A DNA stretch of 64,000 bases from Carex sylvatica (GCA_964058845.1 CAXKVR010000036.1:620001-684000), one strand, 5' to 3'. Numbered from the stretch's first letter, positions 46,284 through 59,500 are shown. The notes: generated from the sequence alone by a model not told the origin. Numbers and translations are program-made.

Positions 46284-48050
46284 TTGTTGAGTATTTTGTG
46301 TATAGAGTTTTATGTTGAATTTTATACTCTTTAAATTTTTAAATTTTAATACTCAAATAATGGTCCGATGCAAGCGCACAATCTATTTTTGTAACACTTA
46401 GGTATCAATCCGCAGGGAATATGGATAATTACTAATTTTAAACTCTATTAATTCAATTCAGTTTTTAAGAAAAGTAAAGTTGATTGGGAGGTTTTGTTCT
46501 AATTTCTCAAGTTTGGGTTCAATACCTGAATAAAGTATGTTTGAAATAAGAAAAGTAAATTAGGAAAGTAAAAGAGAGTTTGGTTGTTTTTAAGAATTGA
46601 AAGATCTAGGGGCATTCGGTCTACAATCTCTTGTTAATTATATATACTCGGTTTGTTTAAATTCATGTTTGATATGATGAGGTTTATAACCTAAAATATT
46701 AAAAAGAGTCACGATTGTGAATTAATAACGTGCCTAGATAGTTCGGACTTCACGATCATTCTTCACCTTTACCTATCTAGACCATAACTAAAGCACTTGT
46801 TAGTCTATCTTATTCTCAAATATTGATACTTCACGGTCATTCTTCATACCAATATTCAATTCAATTCAAGAATTAGAGATTTGACTTCATGGTCATTATT
46901 CACCAAACTCTAGCCTTAATTTCTGCAATTCCGGTTTAGATGTCAAATTGGTCAATTCTAATTCAAATCCTAAGATATTTGTGTTCACAATTTGGTACTA
47001 TCCTATATGATCCTAAGCTTCTTTGGTTCTTTCGAATCCAAAGCGGGATAACTATAATTCAAGTACAAATCATGTAATCAACACAAAGAATAAATCACTG
47101 AAATTAACAATCAAATCAAACAATCATAATAAAAACTAAAATCCAAGTAGGATAAAATTAAACAAGTTCATGCTTATGACCTAAACACCTAGAGAGAATA
47201 TTAGCCTCTCATGGAGATGCAAATAATCAATAAAGAATTTATTACAAAGATTGACTAAAACAAAGAGAAATTAAATAAAGAAATAGTTTACACCATTCTT
47301 TAATTGAAAATTTTTAGTCTTGACCACTTCTTGATGAGAATCTTCATCTTCTTCCTCCTTGAAAAGCTTTCTTAATTGCAGAATTTTACGATAAATATGT
47401 GAGCCCTTGAAACGCGTCCTGGATGTGCCAAAAATAGAAAAACCATCGAAAACACATTTTTGGGCTGTTTTCTGCTTCAGTGCATCCGCACTGGCTCCCA
47501 AAATTCTTTTTTAAGATTCTTAGGTTGTAGATCTTCTCACTAGCTTTCCGAAAAATGATCATATGTCCAAAACAGAGTTACGAGTCAAAATCTATTACTG
47601 TTTTAAATTCAGGTGCCAGTCTGCATGCGGCTTCAGTGCGTCGGCACGAATTTTGATGCACAACTTATTATACTTTTTTCAAATTGGCGCTTGTCCAGAA
47701 ATCCATCTAAGTACTTAGTGCGGCTAAATCAAAATCTGTGCGTCCGCACGAAACCATTTTCCTTCATTTTTTATTTTTCTTTATTTTCTGCAAATTAAAA
47801 TCAAACAAACGCAGTAACTTGATTCTATATGTATTATATTATTTTTGTATACAAATACAAGATATTTAATATTATTTCATGATAAAAACCAGATCGAATG
47901 TGTATACAATTTAGGTCTATCATTCGTAAATATTAAAATTTTATAAAATCAGATAATAACATAAAATAAATAATAATTAAAGTTTGTTATCAAATATCAA
48001 ATAAATTCAATAAAATAAATAAGTTTGAAACAATAGTACCCGGATTGTGC
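46284..48050. mobile_element. Possible LTR-retrotransposon LTR or its remnant
   Basis: The stretch contains words I associate with LTRs of some plant Ty3-gypsy elements: GCAAGCGCACAATC ... GTATCAATCCGCAGGGAATA near 46370-46425, then repeated ACTTCACGATCATTCTTCAC and related phrases (about 46745-46910), and late in the region GTGCGTCCGCACGAAACC near 47735. No matching second LTR, primer-binding site or polyprotein was identified. Boundaries are not established. Confidence 0.35.
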
Positions 48051-48478
48051 ATGAAACATTGTTCTTAGATGCGAATTTCTCTTTATCGTGCAAGATAGAA
48101 CCGCAATCAAAATAATTCGGAGTTGTCAACTTTGCGGGATACAATTTTGAAAGTAACTGACGATAACTCCGCAATAACCAGTATTTTGTTAAATAATAAT
48201 AATTTGAAAATATAATTTGGGAATATAATAATTTGGAGTAATGATGTGAAATGATATATATACTGTATACGGAGATAAATAGATGGGTATGGGAGACAAT
48301 GGATTATCGGAGAGAAAATGAGTTGATCAAAATTTTGAAGGCTACTTATAAGTAAATCAAAAGGGTCAGTATAGCAAGGGACGTGAATATGCCAACTTAA
48401 TTATAGCTTGCACACATTAACATATGTGTTTTAATTCCGAAATTTTTGTATATACCGTTATAAAAAAGTAAAAGAAAA

Positions 48479-48707
48479 CCTCAGTTTTTGGGGAATTTCA
48501 ACTATTACTTAGACTGCAGAGTCAATATATGGCCTCATTTTGAGAAGACCGCAGAGCCAATCTACAGCTCACTTAACGAGCCGCAGGAGGTATTTTGGGT
48601 TGTTATAACATGCAAATTGGGGCTGCATATTGGCTCTACAGTGCCTCTAATTGGACTGCAGAGCCAATCTGCAGTCTGAGTAAAGATGAAATTCTCTCAA
48701 AACGGAG
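48479..48707. repeat. Small inverted-repeat element (MITE-like)
   Basis: The left arm CCTCAGTTTTTGGGGAATTT, with ACTTAGACTGCAGAG, is mirrored by complement CCTCCGTTTTGAGAGAATTT with ACTCAGACTGCAGA. Internal repeats of GCAGAGCCAATCTRCAG. No clear target duplication. Confidence 0.6.
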
Positions 48708-48929
48708 GTGTTTTGATTTGTTTATTTTTTATTATGGTATTTTAAAAAAAAATAGGGTTTTAATTTGATGAAAAGGTGCCAAGCTGTTGATAAATTTCCA
48801 ACGGTAAGAAAAGATAAATAAATTGTATATCAAATTTTGAGTTTTACATATCATTTAAATAAATATTTAACATTTTACACTGGAACTGAATTCCTCTCGG
48901 AACAATTCACACAACCGTAACCATAATAT

Positions 48930-49450
48930 ATAACATAGTGTGGTCCAACGTAGATTTGTAATTTAAACAATTTTGATCCAATTATATGTTTAATGGATGG
49001 TCAACGACTTCAAATTGTACTTCTATAATTTTATGTTGCAATCATCACCATTCTTCAATTGATCATGTATCAACAAGTCAACACCAATACGATATTTTTT
49101 TATTGTGCCTTACCAGTTCCATGCAATTGACATTGTCAAAGTAAACTCATGAACTTATAATATATGTTTAGTCTACAGATATAGACAACATATATACCTA
49201 AATCTGCTCTTATTTTTTAAAATTAATAGCAATTTGTTATTCCGATCTGAAGCGTCAAATTTTTCAATACACAAATCTCAAAAAAGTAATTTTTTTCATA
49301 CAAAAATCTCAACGAAAACCAAAAATTAAGATGAGAATAACTACATCTTATTATTTCCAAGGAGTAACAGGGGATCTATTTCCATTTTTTCTTTGTACAT
49401 TGTTTCTCTATTTAAAAAATTGAATGGATTTCCATTCATTTTGTGTATAT
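48930..49450 (+). repeat. GLR 5'-flank copy without a coding region
   Basis: From GTGTGGTCCAACGTAGATTT (48940) through GGTCAACGACTTC, TTGACATTGTCAAAGTAAAC and TATAATATATGTTTAG this is the upstream region of the intact GLRs. No exon 1 or signal peptide follows. After about 49190 it continues into the non-GLR segment shared with 28240-28530 in inverted orientation. Confidence 0.65.
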
Positions 49451-49489
49451 GTATATGTTTATATTTAAAAAATTGAATGGATTTCTCTA

Positions 49490-49990
49490 TTTAAAATCGC
49501 TGATTCAACGGTGCCTTTTAATTTTACTGTTACCATTTATTAGATCAATGATTTTCAAAGTAGCTTAATAAATAGTAAAAAAATTTCAAAAAAATGTAAA
49601 ATTTGGTCTCCAAACACATATTAATATGGAGAACAAGATAAACGGTTTGGACCGGTCATTTGCACATATTAATTGGACTTTGAATCCAGTAATTTATAAT
49701 TCAATGCACAAAAATGCATATGCATTACAATGTATAGTAGCCTTACTCATATAGAGAAAATTCAAAGTCCTTGGAAATAATATGGAGAAAGGCTACCATA
49801 TATTGCAATACATAGATATTTTTGTATATTGGACTATAAATCACCGGATTCAAAGTCCAAATAACCGATCCAAACCATTCATCTTGTTCTCCATATTAAT
49901 ATGTGTTTGAAAATCAAATTTTATATTTTTTTGAAATTTTTTTACTATTTTCTTAGATTTACTGAAAAAAATTTACTATTTTTTATTTTT
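49490..49990. repeat. Fragments of the 50724-type foldback MITE
   Basis: 49490-49665 has AAATCGCTGATTCAACGG, AATAAATAGTAAAAAAATTT, TTTGGTCTCCAAACACATAT and ATGGAGAACAAGATAAACGG. 49845-49985 has the complementary run (AACCATTCATCTTGTTCTCC, CATATTAATATGTG). They could be two arms separated by an insertion of about 180 bp. The remaining DNA up to 50713 holds nothing recognised. Confidence 0.6.
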
Positions 49991-50723
49991 ATTTATAGTC
50001 CAATATACAAAAATACTATGCATTGGATTGTGTTGATTATAACTTTTTGTACTGTTTAATAGCAAATAAATGTTGTTGTTCTACAACAAGTTCTAATCGG
50101 CACAATCCAATAATTATAAAAATAGAAATAAAAATTCATCATTCCCAAAAAAAAAAAATCTCAAATGCTTGCCAAACACCTATAATATAAACTTTTTTAT
50201 AATATTTTTTTAACTTGAAAATTAACAAATTGATATCCTCATTTTCATATCTAAAAATTCTCATTTCATGAAAAAATTTCATTGCCGAAAATGTCAGAAG
50301 TCTGTCCAAATTTTCAACCCGGCCTATTGAAGAAATAAATGTACAGATGAAATGCAGGGACTATTCTTTCCCTTTGACTTGATATCTCCCACTTGTTTCT
50401 TTTGAGAAATCGACAATTTTAGATTGAACTGTACGTTTACAATGAACGGACCAAATCCATACAAAAAAATTCTCTAAATTTTAAATTATTGATAAAATAT
50501 CAACCACCAAACCCCGATATGTCACTACCAAAAATATGGAGCACTAATGGGTTGCAAAACTATATACCAATTATTATTTTGAACTTTTAATTAGTAATTT
50601 ACTGGACAAGCTTTTAAATTGAATTTAGAATCGTTCAAATGCCACATGGTTTGGCCAAGATTTTGGAGTAATTTCAAGTCTTTTTCAAAGTTTTCTAAGT
50701 CTTTCTAATACTTCCATATATAG

Positions 50724-51147
50724 GAGGTTGGCTACTATGCTTATATAAGCATATCCCACATATGCTTATAACTCATTTTTGTATTTTCAATGTCTAAATG
50801 GTCGATCGGAACCGTTCATCTTGTTCTCCATATTAATATGTTCTTGGAGACTAAATTTTACATTCTTCTGAATTTTTTTACTATTTATTAAGCTAATTTG
50901 AAAATCTCTGATCCAACGGTGGCTTCTGATTTTACTGTTTTGTTAAGCCACCGTTGGATCAGCGATTTTCAAAGTGGCTTAATAAATAGTAAAAAAATTC
51001 AGAAGAATGTAAAATTTAGTCTCCAAGAACATATTAATATGGAGAACAAGATGAACGGTTCCGATCGACCATTTGGACATTGAAAATACAAAAATGAGTT
51101 ATAAGCATATGTGGGGATATGCTTATATAAGCATAGTAGCCAACCTC
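50724..51147. mobile_element. Complete foldback MITE with near-identical arms
   Basis: It is almost entirely two inverted arms of about 200 bp, starting GAGGTTGGCTACTATGC and differing at only about five positions by eye. A 10-bp direct repeat, CCATATATAG, flanks it at 50714-50723 and 51148-51157. Long TIRs with a 9-11 bp duplication fit Mutator-like MITEs. A transcript would fold into a long hairpin. Related fragments lie at 5345, 33290, 49490 and 52917. Confidence 0.85.
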
Positions 51148-51284
51148 CCATATATAGTATATATCATTCATGGCTTCCAAGTTTTCTCCCTTTGTATCAT
51201 ATTTTTCTTTGAGAAATGTTCTGGTTCCTCAAGCCATCATATCTGAGCACGTTTCCCAACTCATTTAACAGAAAAAATCTTTCA

Positions 51285-52190
51285 ATTTTGTCTAACTTTT
51301 ATTTTCAACATCCATATTCAAACTTTTAAAGTTTTATTTATAACATTTTAAAATGTCATTCACAAGCATTTAAATCTCTATATGCAAGCAATAAAATTTC
51401 AAATCCGTGTAGTTTTAACTTTTAACTATTTTTGTCTTCAAATCAAAAAATGAAAGATTGTTTTTACCCACTATTTTTTTAATTTTTCTCTAATCATTCT
51501 CATAAAAAAATTTCGACAATCCGTGATGAATTTTATTAATATAAAAAATACGAGCATTTTCTACTCGATTTTCTCTTTCAAATGAGATCTATGAAAAAAA
51601 ATACTTTTGAGTTATTTTGAAATCATTTTTTTAAGTAAATCCCACGATAACTTTAAATTTTTCAATTGTTAAACCTCAGTATACAACCATTTAAACATCT
51701 GGTATCATCATTTAAACTACTATATACAATCTTTTAAACCTCTGATGTTAATCATGTAGTATGACACATTTAAACATTTGTATACAATTGTTAAAAGTAG
51801 TTGTGTTAAACATTTAAATAGTGCTCATTAGCTTTACTTTACAAAAAAAAAAAAATACAACGACTTGAAAAAAACTCAAAAAGTATTTTTTCATGGATCT
51901 CATTTGAAAGAGAAAATAAAGTAAAAAATATTCTTATTTTTAAATTCGCAAAATTCGTCACAAATTATCAAGAAAATGGACGAGAATGATCAAAAAAAAA
52001 AAAAACTGTGAGTGAAAAGTATCTTTTATTTTTTGGCTTGAATACAAAAATAGTTAGAAGTTATAACTATACAGAATTAGAATTTAGTTGTTTGCAGATA
52101 GAGGTTTAAATGCTTGCGATTAACATTTTAAAATGTTATAAACAAAACTTTAAAAAATCGAATATAGACGCTGAAAGTGGAAGTTATATA
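51285..52190. mobile_element. Element with long diverged TIRs
   Basis: Left arm words CTTTTAAAGTTTTATTTATA, ACATTTTAAAATG, ATGCAAGCAAT and TCAAATGAGATCTATGAAAA recur as complements in reverse order at about 52187-51870. The central part (about 51660-51830) has short ATTTAAACATYTG repeats. Outer boundaries and target duplication were not resolved. No coding capacity. Confidence 0.6.
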
Positions 52191-52624
52191 TTAAATACTT
52201 GGAGGACTCGTTGTGGGATTTATTTGGGATACAATTATCAAGATATAGGTAATTTTTTAGTGATCTCTAAATTGTTTTCATGTATTTTGTATTGCCAGTA
52301 CTGTTAATGTATGGGTTGGAATTCATTAATAATGTATATTTTGATAATTTTAACAATATATTTCAAGATATTTCAAGATAATTTATAAAAAATTCAAAAA
52401 ATAAAATAGTGTATTAAGAATGTAAAACTCTAGAAGAGGTAGTTAATTTGCATTTGTTTTGTATTGATGTAATTTCTTGATAGTTACTATCAAGTTTCTG
52501 AAAAAAAGAGAGTAGTATTTATTGAATTTGTGAATTGTTTGTGTATCAAATGTCATTCAATTTTAGTATCATTTCATTGATATCATTTACGTACAGATCT
52601 TGATGCAAATCAAACAACAGTTGA

Positions 52625-52655
52625 TATAATATATATATATATATATATATATAGT
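52625..52655. repeat. TA dinucleotide microsatellite
   Basis: An uninterrupted run of about 14 AT repeats. Confidence 0.9.
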
Positions 52656-52916
52656 AGACGAGTGTTGTAGAGGTTAATTTTATTCTCAACCACTTTTACT
52701 GAGTATAAATTTGATATTCCAACATATACTGACATACTGTTAAATGTAAACCGTTGTAAGTGTTATGTCATGGGATGAACAATAAAATTTGCATCAAAAT
52801 CCCATCATTTTTCATATGCATCATAGTATAAATTACATTAAAATATAGCAGACAATTTTGCAATGTTTGTGGAGTTCTATAAATCACATTTTAATGCCTT
52901 CTTACTTAGGCATGTA

Positions 52917-53220
52917 TATATTTTTGTTCTCAAAGTACAAATAATAAATCTGAACAGCTCACTGTAATCTTCATATGGAAATTTCTTTGGAGGCCAAATT
53001 TTACATTTTTTTTTTAAATTTACTTTTTTTCGATAGGTAGAATATCCATTAATATGAAAGTTTGTGGACCACTCAAACACGGTTTTCCTATCTATTGAAA
53101 AAAAGAAGTAAAAATATTCTGAAAAATATAAAATTTGATTTCCAAGCATATTTTTATATGAAGATCACATTAAATAGTTTGGATCGATTATTTAAACTTT
53201 GAAACGAAAATAGATATATA
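52917..53220. repeat. Diverged foldback MITE (50724 family)
   Basis: The left arm has TTTGGAGGCCAAATTTTACA and the right arm has AAATTTGATTTCCAAGCATA and GTTTGGATCGATTATTTA; the two arms are roughly complementary around a centre near 53065. Confidence 0.55.
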
Positions 53221-53405
53221 AAGTACAAAAGGATATTTACTTCATGAAACATAACTCAACTCCGGAAAACTTGGTACTATTTTTTTTTAATCATAAATGC
53301 ACACAAATATAGAAAACGAAATTTTACTATATTTAGTATTTTTTTTGCTAACTTTTAGATTTTTGAAAATGACTTTCTTTTTTATATGCAAACAATTATT
53401 ATATT

Positions 53406-54152
53406 GGATTAATTTCTTATGTGCCCTTCAACTCTTACTTATTTTCTTATTTACCCTCTAAGACTTCAATATATTATATTTACCTCTCAACTTTTTCCAT
53501 TCTTTCTTATTTACCTCTTACAATTAGTTCACACACTTTAATTTTAATATTTCCCAATATACCCCTTATTTGTTTCATCTCTTTCAATTAAAGCAAATGA
53601 AGGCATGGGAGCGAGATCGAGTGAATTAATGGTGGTTAGTGCATTTTAGCATCCCACTCTAAATCCAGTAAGGGTGTAGGACTAAACTCATAATCGAATT
53701 AGCGGGTTACCGAAGCACATTCTTTCTGGCAATGTTCGCTTTACATTTTCTTTCTCTCCTTACCCTTCAAGGTCTCTACTCGCCTAACACTTTTCCGACC
53801 AAGTGCAAAAAGTAACCGAGAGACCCAAACCCGCCCTACAACTCACACTCCAATCCTAATTGATATGAATAAAAAAGCTCCACTAGAGAAGCGAAGGAGA
53901 AGCTAAAAAATGGCTTCTCCTCATCCTTCGCCTTAGCATTGCCTCTCTATCACTTCTTTCATTTGCTTTAATTGAAGGAGATGAAATAAAAGAGGGGTAT
54001 AATCGAAAATATTAAAATTAAAGTGTGTTGACTAAGTGTAAAGGGTAAATAAAAAAAATGAGAAAAATTGAGAGGTAAACATAATATATTGAAGTTTTGA
54101 AGAGTAAATAAGAAAATAAAAAACAGTTGAAGGGTACACAAGAAATTAACTC
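53406..54152. mobile_element. MULE-like element with about 190-bp TIRs
   Basis: The left arm begins GGATTAATTTCTTATGTGCC and the complement of the right arm GAGTTAATTTCTTGTGTACC. Both continue through CTTCAATATATTATRTTTAC and CACACTTTAATTTTAATATT to CAATTAAAGCAAATGAA. An exact 9-bp duplication, TATTATATT, flanks it at 53397-53405 and 54153-54161. The 340-bp interior (53600-53935) is less AT-rich and includes a smaller inverted repeat (GAAGCGAAGGAGAAGC / GCTTCTCCTCATCCTTCGCC). No transposase. Confidence 0.8.
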
Positions 54153-54204
54153 TATTATATTTGTTATTTTTTGAGGGTTTCAAATGTCTCTATTTTTGTG
54201 TCTC

Positions 54205-54562
54205 CATCGTACTTTTATTTTTTAAAACTTTAATAATTTAAAATTTAAAATTTAAAAGTCAAAACAAAACCGTTAGATATGGTTTACATCATTTTATCTA
54301 TGTACATGTAAAAAAAATTACATTTCAATTTTATATTGATTGTCATCAAGAGCTTGTAAGAAAAAACATACCAATGTGAATAATTTTTAGAAGTTGATTT
54401 TCAATTTCTTGATTCACATAAAAACAAAATTAAAATGTAATAATTTTTTATGAGCACATAAAAAAAATAACATAGATCACATCTAACAGTTTTATTTTGA
54501 CTTTCAAATTTTAAATTTTGAATTATTAATTTTAGAAAAAATAAAGATATGATGGAGACCCT
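54205..54562. repeat. Inverted-repeat element
   Basis: Left arm GTCTCCATCGTACTTTTATT with AAAGTCAAAACAAAACCGTT; right arm complement GTCTCCATCATATCTTTATT with AAAGTCAAAATAAAACTGTT. Arms of about 95 bp. No duplication resolved. From 54563 to 55189 nothing else was recognised. Confidence 0.6.
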
Positions 54563-55189
54563 CCTCTTTATAAATTTCTGTCGACAACTAATTTTAATTA
54601 GTATTCTTTGGTCACATTTTTCGTTTGAATTCTACATTGTCTAGAGTCGTTCAAATGACACACGGTTTGACCAAGATTTACGAGTCATTTCAACTCATTT
54701 TCGACCTAACAATTATCTCCAAGATATATATGCAACTTGACGACTTATTCCCAAGTCATTTAATGCCATAGATTCCATTGTGCGGTTTATAATTACAGCT
54801 TCCGCACCTATTCGTTTGAGATTACAAGTCATGCATATAAATAAATAAATTAAGAAACATAAATAATGTTGTACCGCTAGCTAAAAGCAAGATTCATATT
54901 TCTTGTACCGCTAAAAGCAAATATGAGGAAATAAATATACCACATGAATAATGTTGTATGAACAGTTTCTGATCTTTGTAGTATTTTTCTTTTTACTATA
55001 ATTTATAAATAGTTTTTGAGTGATCCCTATAATGGTTAGGCTCGATAGAATAGTAATATTTTTCAATGATCGATGTTCTCATTCATTATGTATTACCACT
55101 GTTAATATATAGGTTGAAATCTAATTTTGACAATATATTTACAATAATTTTATAAAAATTGGGAAAATAAATATATTGTTCGAACTACA

Positions 55190-56075
55190 AGTTGACACGT
55201 GTAGTTGGTGTCACACCGGATCTAAAGGAGAAGATCAAGATTCTTACCAAAACCAAATTCTTGCTAGAATTGAATGATCCTACTAGAATTGAATCAATTA
55301 TTACCATAATTGATTGATTGAATATTGTCCACCATATTGGCTAATTTATTACCAAAACCGTGTACAGGTGGTAATCTTACCAAAGCCATGTGCAGCTCCA
55401 AAAGAGCCTATATAAATCAAGTAACCCTATGTTCTAAAATTAATTGAGTATTGAGTGAGTTGTAATAAGAAATTATTATGAAATAAAAGTGTGTATGTGT
55501 GTGTTGATCTGTGGAGTGCGCTATAGGCGACACCACGTTAAAATCTCTGTGTTCGCTTGATCAATTTTCTGTGATGATGTTATAATTTTGTCATGGTATG
55601 AGAGTGGAGATTCTAGGACCAAGCGTGTTCGACTAATCTCGCCGAAACTACAAAAACCAACATGAAATTTCTGTCATTTAAACAATGGCAGAGAAGCCAC
55701 CTGAAAAACCCCTTCCAACCATTGAATTAGGAGAGTCTTCAATTACTATCACTCTCTTAGAAAAATTAACTCAACTCCTCATCCTGCAGCAATCACCCCC
55801 TAGTTGCAATCCCTTTGGTGGGAGATAGATTTTCAATGTCCTAATCTGATGGAGTACTCCAGCGACATCGAGAAATTGAACTCTTATATTCAAGAGAGCA
55901 GGGTATACACATTTCTAGATGGACTTGACGATCGTCTCGACAATGTGAGAGCTGATGTGCTTCAAATTAACCCTTTTCCCACAATTGAACAAGCTTTTGC
56001 ACAAGTTTGAAGGGAAGAGATGCGTCAGATGGTGATGGTGATGGTGATGCGGCTACGATTATTTAATGACAATTT
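55190..56075 (+). mobile_element. Truncated Ty1-copia-like retrotransposon 5' end
   Basis: An LTR-like segment ends TTATAATTTTGTCA at about 55592 and is followed immediately by TGGTATGAGAGTGG, a variant of the initiator-Met tRNA primer-binding site used by plant copia elements. The start of gag follows: MAEKPPEKPLPTIELGESSI (from 55685), an in-frame TAG, and later SSDIEKLNSYIQESRVYTFL, DGLDDRLDNVRADVLQINPF, PTIEQAFAQV and a TGA where the reading continues REEMRQMV. Two stop codons and loss of everything beyond about 56075 make it dead. The LTR start (about 55190) is approximate and no 3' LTR was seen. Confidence 0.7.
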
Positions 56076-56209
56076 TTAAATTTATGACATATTTCAGTTC
56101 ATAGATATAAATACTTCGTTTCTTGAGGATGGATAACATAATTTGCACTTAGTAATACTTGAAGAACATAAATACAATTATGGCAGTTATGACAGTTTAG
56201 ATACGTGTA

Positions 56210-56536
56210 CAGTGCGAGTACTCATATCAACTTTCTTTAATTAATTGTGCTCCAAATATGTTTGAGAGTTAGCCACTTGAAATTTTAATTTTAATATATA
56301 TTGCAACCTCACATCACCACTCTTCAATCGAATCGCTCAACAACAATAGGATATTTTGTTTGAATGACTATCAGAAACGTCAAGACTCAAGAAGTGACTT
56401 GCTAGGCAATTATGTCAAGTAAACTCATGGTGTCGTTTTTTCCTTCCTTGATTTGTCAAAGTAAACTCATTAAGTCATGATATATGTGCAGCCTATAAAA
56501 AGATAACATAAAGAGAAGGTTGTACTCTCCACAAAA
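56210..56536 (+). promoter_or_regulatory. GLR promoter region of copy C
   Basis: Shares TGTGCTCCAAATATGTTTG and CAACAACAATAGGATATTTT with copy B. The proximal part reads TTTGTCAAAGTAAACTCATT and ATATATGTGCAGCC, then TATAAAAA at 56494-56501, 43 bp before the ATG. The left half of the TTGAC/GTCAA pair is changed (TTGATTTGTCAA). Confidence 0.6.
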
Positions 56537-59500
56537 ATGGGAAAACCAGATACATTTATGTTTCTCCTCTTTGTTATCATAGGTTCCGTTGCTACAGCTC
56601 AAAATACAAACAGAAATATCCCAGTCGGAGTTATACTCGATTTGGATACCCTTCTGGGCAAAATGGCTCGAACAAGCATTGCAATGGCTGTGGATGATTT
56701 CTACACACTACATTCGAATTATAGTAGCAGACTTGTACTCTATATCAGAGATTCCCACCAGGACAATGTCAAGGCTACATTAGCAGGTGACTGATCAAAT
56801 TATTAAACTGTAGTAATGTATTTATTGATTGTGCAAAGCAAACTTTTATTTCAATGTCAAGTATTCATAGTTAAAAAATATAGTCATCAAACAATTAATT
56901 GCCGACACGAAATTCTAATTATGGTCTTCGGGTTTGTAATTCCCTTGAACCAAATTCCACTGTAAAGTTTTTACTCTTTCTTAATTAACAAACGTACAGT
57001 AGATCTCTTTTCTTTTATTTTTTTTAAACCCCTTCCCCTTAAATTCGGATCTAAAAACTTCAATCTTCTTGCAGCACTAGACTTGCTACAAAAAAATAAG
57101 ACTGAAGTCATCATTGGACCTCAGAAGTCCTCACAAGCTGTCATTGTTTCTGAAATCGGTAACACCAGTCAGGTGCCAGTAATTTCATTCTCAGCTACCA
57201 GTCCCACTCTTGCTTTCATGCAATTGCCCTACTTTATAAGGACAGCCATAAATGATGCCGTTCAGGTAAAACCCATTACCTCTCTCATCAAAGCCTATGG
57301 ATGGCGAGAGGTAGTTACAATCTATGAAGATACTGATTTTGGATGGGGCATTCTCCCCTTCCTTGCTAATGCCCTTGAAGAGATCAATGTGCGTATCCCT
57401 TACCGCAGTTTAATATCAAAATTGTCAACAGATGACCAAATCAAGCAAGAACTCTACAAATTACAGACCATGCAAACTAGGGTTTTTGTTGTACACATGT
57501 CATCTTCCTTGGGCTCTAACCTATTTTTGATGGCTAAAGAAGTAGGGATGATGGGTGAAGGGTATGTATGGATTATGACAGATGGAGTGACAAACATGGT
57601 CTATTCCTTAAATGAAAGTGTTACCAGTGCAATGAAGGGGGCTCTAGGTGTACGACCATATATACCCAAGACTGACGAGTTGAATTACTTCACAATCAGA
57701 TGGAAAAGGAGATTCCATGAAGACAATCCCCATGAAATGTCTAATGAACCTAGCATCTATGCATTATGGGCTTATGATACCATCTATGCACTAGCAATGG
57801 CGGTAGAAGAAGTAGAGCTTCAAAATACCCAAATTGATAACTTGACAGTTCCTCCATCGCAGCATGTCTTTTCCAATGGACCACAATTTCTTAAGGCAAT
57901 CACCAACATCACGTTTCAAGGTCTGAGTGGCAACTTTAAATTAATAAATGGACAGTTGCAGTATTCTTCGTTTGAAATAATCAACATTGTTGGAAGGGGG
58001 ATAAGAGAAGTTGGATATTGGATAGAAGAACAAGGATTATCAAGGGAAGTAGATGAAAGCAACAACAAGAGTTATAATTCAACATCAGCAGCAGATCTAA
58101 ATCCTGTCATTTGGCCTGGGGAAACAATTGTTGTGCCCAAGGGTTGGGAAATTCCAGTCAGTGGTACAAAATTACGCGTTGGAGTAACGGCAGGTTCATA
58201 TCCCCAGTTCATGAAGGTGGAGATAGACCGTGAGACAAATACAACAAGAGCAAGTGGATACTCAGTTGATGTGTTTGAAGCAGCGGTAAAGCAATTGCAT
58301 TATGCAGTCCCATTCGAATATGACCATTTCGGAGGGGTGTCTGCGAAAAGCTTAGTCTCCTATGACGAATATGTCTATCAAGTTCATCTTCGGGTACGTA
58401 TCTACTTTTTTGTCAAAAATAATATGATTAAGCAATCTAGCAACAACTGCCACTAATTTAGCTAAATATGGTGGTTGGGCTTTTATAACAAATATACTTC
58501 TCATCTTTGTAGTTTAGTTAATCTTCATTGTATAAAAGTAAATTCATTTGAAAAGTTAAATTTGTTCTTGATACTGTTAAGATTCTACTGTACTTCTTGA
58601 TATTATATGAGGCACTACTTTTTTAGGCACATACTGATGATTACAATTAGCCAATCATTTTTAATCTAGCAATGATGTATGTCTGTGTCCTGTTAACCAA
58701 TACTTTAGACTCATTTTTAATCTAAAATAAAGTTGGCTTTTATTTTGAATTTTTCCAACTTTAATTTAGATCTATGATCAATACTTCAAACAACCAAATA
58801 TCTTTGAATAAAGAAATTGCTTCATCATGCAGAAATATGATGTAGTTATAGGGGACATTACAATAAGGTACAACCGTACACACTATGCTGACTTCTCAAT
58901 GCCATACACCGACTCAGGAGTAGCAATGATTGTGCCAGTCAAGCAAGCTGAAAATAAAAACACATTTATTTTCTTGCAGCCATTATCTTTTGATCTATGG
59001 CTGGGAAGCTTTGCATTTCTCATCTACGCCGGCATCACCATACTGATATTGGAGCCAAAAATCAGGGCCCCCCTCAAGAGATCTATATCAAGGCATGTCG
59101 GAACTATAGTGCAATTATCCTTGTTCGCATATCGTAAGTTCTCATATCAGAAAATTGTCTACAATTCAAAGAGGCATTTTGTTAGAAAACAAATTTTTTT
59201 TATACAAATGGCTATCATGTTCCAAGTTGACAAAGTTAGTCACAATATGACATATTTGCAAATAAATGTAGAAGAGAAGCTGGAGAGTATCCTATCAAAG
59301 ATAGTTGCTATTGTGTCCGTCTTTGTTCTGCTTATATTGACCTCAAGCTACACTGCAAGTCTCTCTTCGATGTTAACTGTACAACAGCTTCAACCGACAG
59401 TAACCGACATCTATGATCTCAAAAATAACGGCGACTATGTTGGATATGGAATAGGTTCTTTTGTGGAAGGCTTGCTTCAGGAACTCGGCTTTGACAAAAC

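Noticed and set aside
55804..56010. Short ORF as a cellular gene
   Set aside because: It is gag sequence of a dead copia element, preceded by LTR and primer-binding site and interrupted by stops.
59134..59271. Exon 3 to exon 4 of copy C as one continuous exon
   Set aside because: Both paralogs splice at the matching GTAAGT and TGTAG sites and the acceptor context is conserved, so the open intron is treated as an intron and noted as a finding.
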